Positions 60,654 through 64,000 of a stretch of 64,000 bases of DNA are shown here, in pieces. The translations under genes were made by a program, and so were the position numbers. The notes under the pieces are model-generated. The model ran no database searches and had not been told where the DNA came from. It saw only the letters and a list, made by a program, of their open reading frames with translations. Origin of the DNA: Microcella alkalica. Lineage in GTDB: Bacteria; Actinomycetota; Actinomycetes; Actinomycetales; Microbacteriaceae. Numbering within the stretch: the first letter of the stretch is position 1; each line of letters begins with the position of its first letter. Location of the stretch: the NCBI RefSeq assembly GCF_014595885.1, contig NZ_JABUKC010000002.1:310001-374000 (forward strand). The letters are read 5' to 3'.

Positions 60654-61778
60654 TCAGGCCGGGTCGTCGTCCGGTCGCGCGCCGAAGACGATCTCATCCC
60701 AGCTCGGCATCGCCGCGCGACCGCGACGTGACGCCTTGGCCGGGGCTCCGTCGCTCGCGGCGGAGGTGCTGGCCGCGCTGAGCGGAGCGGGAGCGGCCGT
60801 GTCGAGGGCCTCCTCGGGCTCGCCAGCCGAGGCCGTGCCGAGGTCGAGGGGGATGTCGACGATGCGGATGCTGCCGGTCGAGGGGTGCGCGGCCTTCGCC
60901 GCCTCCAGGTCGTCACGGGGAGCGGCCTCGCGCTCACCGCGCCGACGTCGCAGTGCTTCGAGCAGGTCGGCGGTCTGGCTGATGTCGGCCGTGTCGGCGT
61001 CGTCACCGGCCGTGCGCACGCCCATGCGGTGATGGGGAAGCGCGGCGGGAGCGAGCGGGGCGCTCGGCACGCTGGCCGACGGCGCGGAGACGGCCGAGAG
61101 CGGCCCCACCGGGGCGTCGTCGGCGGCGTGGTCGTCGAGCAGGAAGGCGCCGCTGTCGAAGCGCGTGCGCTCCTCGCTCGCGTCGAGTGGCACGGCGCGC
61201 AGGCGGGGGATGAGCGTCGGCGGCGCCTCGCCTTGCTGCGAGAGCGACTGCGCCTCGTGGTTGGAGGGGATGAGCGTCGACTTCTTCGGGTCGAAGGTCC
61301 ACCGGGCCTCGCGCTCGACCCCCGCGTCGAGGAACGACACCGTGACGATCCAGTGCAGGTCCGTCTTCCAGCTCGCCCACGTGACGTCGGTCGCGCTGAG
61401 CTCGCTCAGGCGCGAGTCGATGACGCCGCCGAAGGTGTGCGAGGCGACGCCGCTGCCGGTGTCGGCGGCGACGGCCACGGGCACGCTGCGCGCCGCGGTG
61501 ACGACGTACTCGCGCTCGGCGATCACCGGCCCCTCGAAGCGCTGCACGTACTCCAGCGATTCGCCCGTGTCGGCGACGACCTCCGCGGCGGACCGCCCGG
61601 CGCGGATCATCGCCTGGATCTCGCGCGGGCTCACGCGGTGCGCGACCGGCGCCGCCGGCCGGTTCTGGCGCAGCGCCGTGTGCAGGGCCTCCGTGATGGG
61701 CACGCGGTAGCGGAGCCCGTCCTCGGAGACCACGATCAGGGCGCCGTTCTCGGCGCCGATGACGGTGAGTTCGTCCAT
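60654..61778 (-). CDS. sepH: SepH, FtsZ-interacting cell division protein
   Basis: A 374-residue protein of the DUF3071 type, shown in Streptomyces and mycobacteria to bind FtsZ and promote its assembly. N-terminal domain: MDELTVIGAENGALIVVSED, then a helix-turn-helix-like segment (VSPREIQAMIRAGRSAAEVV, about 49-68), then WASWKTDLHWIVTVSFL. The C-terminal half is low-complexity Ala/Pro/Ser, ending in the conserved RRGRAAMPSWDEIVFG tail motif. The ATG at 61778 is the family start; the longer frame upstream lacks similarity. Confidence 0.9.
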   Translation of the reverse strand: MDELTVIGAENGALIVVSEDGLRYRVPITEALHTALRQNRPAAPVAHRVSPREIQAMIRAGRSAAEVVADTGESLEYVQRFEGPVIAEREYVVTAARSVPVAVAADTGSGVASHTFGGVIDSRLSELSATDVTWASWKTDLHWIVTVSFLDAGVEREARWTFDPKKSTLIPSNHEAQSLSQQGEAPPTLIPRLRAVPLDASEERTRFDSGAFLLDDHAADDAPVGPLSAVSAPSASVPSAPLAPAALPHHRMGVRTAGDDADTADISQTADLLEALRRRRGEREAAPRDDLEAAKAAHPSTGSIRIVDIPLDLGTASAGEPEEALDTAAPAPLSAASTSAASDGAPAKASRRGRAAMPSWDEIVFGARPDDDPA

Positions 61779-61840
61779 GACCTGGCCCTCTCGATTCGCA
61801 ACCGGTGGCCACAGTGTTCCACGCGGATGCGCCGGCGCCC

Positions 61841-61867
61841 GGGAATAGCGCGGGCGGGTCGCGAGTT
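61841..61867 (+). promoter_or_regulatory. SigR/SigH-type promoter upstream of the DUF4193 gene
   Basis: GGGAAT (61841-61846), exactly 18 bases, GTT (61865-61867): a second perfect match to GGGAAY-N18-GTT in this window. The predicted leader is about 110 bases. Confidence 0.5.
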
Positions 61868-61985
61868 GACGGCTCAGCACCCGCCGATCGGCACGAACAG
61901 GGTGGTTTGCGTTCATGGCGCTTGTCCTGCAAACTATCGCCGCCGAGCGCGGCCCCGAGGCACCATTCCCGACGAAACGAGCAGC

Positions 61986-62276
61986 ATGGCTACCGACTAC
62001 GACGCCCCCCGCAAGACGGACGAGGACACAGACTCGATCCAGGCTCTGCAGGAGCGCGTTCCCGACAAGATGTCGGGTGTCGTCGACGTCGATGACGCTG
62101 ACAACCCCGGCTTCGAGCTCGCCGGCCAGGACCTCGCCGACCTCGACCTCGACGTCGTCGTGCTCCCGCCGCAGGCCGACGAGTTCACCTGTGTCAGCTG
62201 CTTCCTCGTGAAGCACCGCTCGCAGCTCGATCACGAGGAGAAGCTCGGCCCCGTCTGCCGGGAGTGCGCCGCCTAG
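61986..62276 (+). CDS. DUF4193 small zinc-ribbon protein
   Basis: A 96-residue actinobacterial protein. The N-terminal 60 residues are acidic, and the C-terminal 30 carry a zinc site with two Cys pairs, FTCVSCFLVKHRSQL and GPVCRECAA. Function unknown; it looks like a small regulator or RNA polymerase-associated factor, but that is only an impression. It is conserved beside dut and DUF3093. A SigR-like promoter and the cysteine pairs both suggest a link with thiol stress. A strong hairpin terminator follows. Confidence 0.88.
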   Translation: MATDYDAPRKTDEDTDSIQALQERVPDKMSGVVDVDDADNPGFELAGQDLADLDLDVVVLPPQADEFTCVSCFLVKHRSQLDHEEKLGPVCRECAA

Positions 62277-62300
62277 ATCGCGTCCTCCGTTCGTCGGCTC

Positions 62301-62330
62301 CCGCCGCATCCGATCACCCGGATGCGGCGG
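62301..62330. terminator. Bidirectional terminator between DUF4193 and DUF3093
   Basis: CCGCCGCATCC (62301-62311) and GGATGCGGCGG (62320-62330) form a perfect 11-bp stem with an 8-base loop, followed by TTCCGCTCTT. It lies 24 bases past the DUF4193 stop and faces the DUF3093 stop. Confidence 0.8.
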
Positions 62331-62338
62331 TTCCGCTC

Positions 62339-62794
62339 TTAAGGAGCCTCGGCCACCGGTCGCGCCGCCGCGATCGCGGCAGCCAGCTCCTCGGGGCGCC
62401 GCGTCGAGAGCAGCCAGTACGGCGTCGGATCGTCGGCGTCGAGGACGGGGATGCGCGCGACCGGGTCGACCCAGCCGCGCAGCAGCAGGTGCGCGCGCGC
62501 GTCGAGGCCCGGCCCCCGCTCGTGCCGCGCCTCCTCGCGCCGCGCGACGACCGCCGCGCCCACGAGCGCGAGCGGGATGCGCGCTCGGCCGGCGCGCAGC
62601 TCGCCCTCGACGACCTCGATCGTCGGGGCGGTGACCAGGAGCACCGCCACGCTGCCCGCGACGAGCACGATCGAGGTCGCGATGCCGGCCTCGATGCTGA
62701 TCGGCGCAAAGACGAGCAGGGTCGCCGGAACGATGAGGGCGATGACGACGTACATCCAGGCGGCGGGCCAGAGGCGCTCGCGATAGCTCGGCAT
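62339..62794 (-). CDS. DUF3093 membrane protein
   Basis: A 151-residue protein with two N-terminal helices (AAWMYVVIALIVPATLLVFA, about 11-30, and IATSIVLVAGSVAVLLVTA, about 38-56) and a cytoplasmic domain with LRAGRARIPLALVG, RGWVDPVARIPVLDADDPTPYWLLSTRRPEEL split over two strands. It matches actinobacterial DUF3093, of unknown function, which sits next to dut. The TAA stop overlaps the tail of the terminator. A TCGAAT six bases before the ATG may be its -10 box; GGAG is also there. Confidence 0.85.
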   Translation of the reverse strand: MPSYRERLWPAAWMYVVIALIVPATLLVFAPISIEAGIATSIVLVAGSVAVLLVTAPTIEVVEGELRAGRARIPLALVGAAVVARREEARHERGPGLDARAHLLLRGWVDPVARIPVLDADDPTPYWLLSTRRPEELAAAIAAARPVAEAP

Positions 62795-62814
62795 GGCTCC
62801 ATTCGACCATGCAC

Positions 62815-62820
62815 TAGCCT
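62815..62820 (+). promoter_or_regulatory. -10 box (TAGCCT) of dut, leaderless
   Basis: Six bases from GTG 62827. Confidence 0.5.
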
Positions 62821-62826
62821 CGACGC

Positions 62827-63294
62827 GTGCCCGATACCGCTGACGTGCTCATCACCGGTGCGCACCTGCCGGTCTACGCGCACCCCGGTGACGCCGGCGC
62901 CGACCTCGTCGCCGCGGAGGCCGTGACGCTCGGTCCCGGGGAGCGCGCAACGATCGGCACGGGCACGGCCATCGCCCTTCCCGACGGCTTCGTCGCCTTC
63001 GTCATGCCGCGCAGCGGCCTCGCCGCGCGCCACGGCATAACGATCGTCAACGCGCCGGGCACCGTGGACGCCGGCTACCGCGGAGAGATCCGCGTGACGC
63101 TTCTCAACACCGACCGCGAGCGGGCGTTCGAAGTCGCCCCCGGCGATCGCATCGCGCAGCTCGTCATCCAGCCCGTTGTCCGCGCCCGTTTCGTGCCGGT
63201 CGAGTCGCTGCCCGGCTCGCATCGCGGCGAGGGGGGCTTCGGCTCGACGGGCTACCGTGGAGCGACCGCCACCACCGAAGGAGTCACCGCGTGA
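62827..63294 (+). CDS. dut: dUTP diphosphatase
   Basis: A 155-residue trimeric enzyme that hydrolyses dUTP to dUMP, keeping uracil out of DNA. All five motifs are in order: DAGADLVAAEA, MPRSGLAARHG, GTVDAGYRGEIRVTLLN, GDRIAQLVIQP and the C-terminal GEGGFGSTG lid that closes over the substrate. The GTG start is set by leaderless spacing. The last four bases overlap the start of the DUF3710 gene (GTGA), so they are coupled. Confidence 0.97.
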   Translation: MPDTADVLITGAHLPVYAHPGDAGADLVAAEAVTLGPGERATIGTGTAIALPDGFVAFVMPRSGLAARHGITIVNAPGTVDAGYRGEIRVTLLNTDRERAFEVAPGDRIAQLVIQPVVRARFVPVESLPGSHRGEGGFGSTGYRGATATTEGVTA

Positions 63295-63929
63295 GCGATC
63301 CGATCACGACCGAGGGGCAGCTGCCCGACGACGCGAAGTCCGCGCCAGCCGACCGTGCGACCGCCGGCCCGCTCGACGAGAGCGAGGCGAACGCGGTCCG
63401 CCCGTACGTCGACCTCGGCGGCGTGAAGATCGTGCCTCGCCCCGACCTGCAGCTGCGGCTCGAGGTCGAGGAGGGCTCCAAGCGCGTCATCGCGGTCGGC
63501 ATCGACTACGCGGGCTCGACCCTGCAGGTGCAGCCCTTCGCCGCCCCGCGCTCGAGCGGCCTGTGGCACGAGGTGCGAGCGCAGATCGTCGAGCAGATCC
63601 AGAAGCAGGGCGGTGAGACCACCGAGCGCGAGGGCGTCTTCGGGCCGGAGGTCGTCGCCCGCATCCCCGTCGTCGGCGGCGACGGCGGCTCGACCCGCAT
63701 CGCGCGCTTCATCGGCGTCGACGGCCCTCGATGGTTCCTGCGCGGCGTCGTCGCCGGGCAGGGGGCGGTCGACGCGGCCGCCGCCGAGCAGATCGACGAG
63801 GTCTTCCGCAGCATCGTCGTGGTGCGCGGCTCGACGCCGATGCCGCCGCGCGACCTCATCCCGCTGCACGTGCCGGCCGGCGCCGCCCCGGGTGGCCCCG
63901 CCGCCGTGCCGCCCAGCACCGCGGTATGA
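63291..63929 (+). CDS. DUF3710 protein
   Basis: A 212-residue actinobacterial protein of unknown function. Family blocks: RPYVDLGGVKIVPRPDLQLRLEVEE (about 37-61, in one run of two strands), GSTLQVQPFAAPRSSGLWHEVR, REGVFGPEVVARIPV and GVDGPRWFLRGVVAG. It is soluble, with disordered ends rich in Ala and Pro. It is translationally coupled to dut upstream (GTGA) and to the next gene downstream (ATGA), an order conserved in actinobacteria. Confidence 0.88.
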   Translation: MSDPITTEGQLPDDAKSAPADRATAGPLDESEANAVRPYVDLGGVKIVPRPDLQLRLEVEEGSKRVIAVGIDYAGSTLQVQPFAAPRSSGLWHEVRAQIVEQIQKQGGETTEREGVFGPEVVARIPVVGGDGGSTRIARFIGVDGPRWFLRGVVAGQGAVDAAAAEQIDEVFRSIVVVRGSTPMPPRDLIPLHVPAGAAPGGPAAVPPSTAV

Positions 63930-64000
63930 CCGAGCGCGGCCCGGCCGAGACGCCGCCCACGGACGACCGCGAGCAGCTGCGCGCCTCCCTCGCCGACGCC
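63926..64000 (+). CDS. Start of a coupled downstream gene, probably DUF3159 membrane protein (partial)
   Basis: The ATG at 63926 overlaps the DUF3710 stop in an ATGA. Twenty-five codons are present (MTERGPAETPPTDDREQLR, then ASLADA), a hydrophilic N-terminal tail. In related genomes the gene after DUF3710 encodes a DUF3159 membrane protein, so that is the likeliest identity, but nothing in the fragment proves it. Confidence 0.5.
   Translation, partial: MTERGPAETPPTDDREQLRASLADA

Overview
The window is about 70% GC and has the coding habits of an actinobacterium, most likely a member of the Microbacteriaceae. The signs are a FasR-led FAS-II cluster (fabD-fabH-acpP-fabF), homodimeric AceE, polyphosphate glucokinase, SepH, many actinobacteria-only DUF proteins (DUF3145, 4191, 4193, 3093, 3710, 7455), frequent GTG starts and many apparently leaderless genes. 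Gene order for much of the window follows the actinobacterial core as I recall it from Mycobacterium tuberculosis: the fas-aceE-ahpE block, the Nif3/zinc-ribbon/RNase H block, the panB-glnA2-glnE-glnA-lipA-lipB-E2-pepA block, and the sigA-dut block. No integrase, insertion sequence, phage gene or CRISPR array was seen. No stretch over 300 bases lacks a gene or RNA; the longest non-protein stretch (26415-26862) is filled by RNase P RNA.

Layout. 1-2830: end of an unknown protein, a GT4 glycosyltransferase, tRNA-Met(CAT), a SugE/Gdx exporter behind a guanidine-III riboswitch, and, divergently, a heliorhodopsin-family protein with no lysine at all. 2946-7413: a DUF1684 protein, then a GAF-type regulator, an ExaC-type aldehyde dehydrogenase and DUF779, an aldehyde-response module with three phased GCAAC repeats in its promoter region. 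7472-10467: a PolA-type polymerase, a PadR repressor and DUF3145. 10476-18398: a four-copy inverted repeat, then fabF, acpP, fabH, fabD, fasR and aceE on the minus strand. 18534-24388: AhpE, tRNA-Val(TAC), a zinc-finger/nuclease protein, a small membrane protein, a DMT exporter and an NCS1-like permease with a disordered N-terminus of about 500 residues.

24398-30775: Nif3-like protein, a zinc-ribbon protein that has lost its zinc ligands, RNase HI, rnpB, a VIT1 transporter, a fatty acid desaturase, ppgK, map and a small protein. 30786-41131: panB, nadE, glnA2, glnE, the adenylylatable glnA behind a clear GlnR site, then lipB-lipA. 41226-49693: RDD protein, DUF4191, a membrane pseudokinase, E2 acyltransferase, lpd, pepA and a PAC2 protein. 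49734-64000: MFS transporter, sigA with a SigR-like promoter, an F420-ligase-like protein, an ATP-grasp protein, DUF7455, topoisomerase IV (parE and parC, convergent), a phosphodiesterase, sepH, DUF4193 (second SigR-like promoter), DUF3093, dut, DUF3710 and the start of a further gene.

The genes connect around central carbon and nitrogen metabolism. FasR and the fab genes make acyl chains, and AceE, E2 and Lpd supply acetyl-CoA using lipoate made by LipB and LipA. GlnA, GlnE and GlnR set nitrogen assimilation. Housekeeping transcription, topology and division genes follow (sigA, parE/parC, sepH). The most unusual items are the lysine-free heliorhodopsin homologue, the membrane pseudokinase, the zinc-finger nuclease, the precisely spaced leaderless promoters, and several regulatory sites that can be read directly from the sequence.
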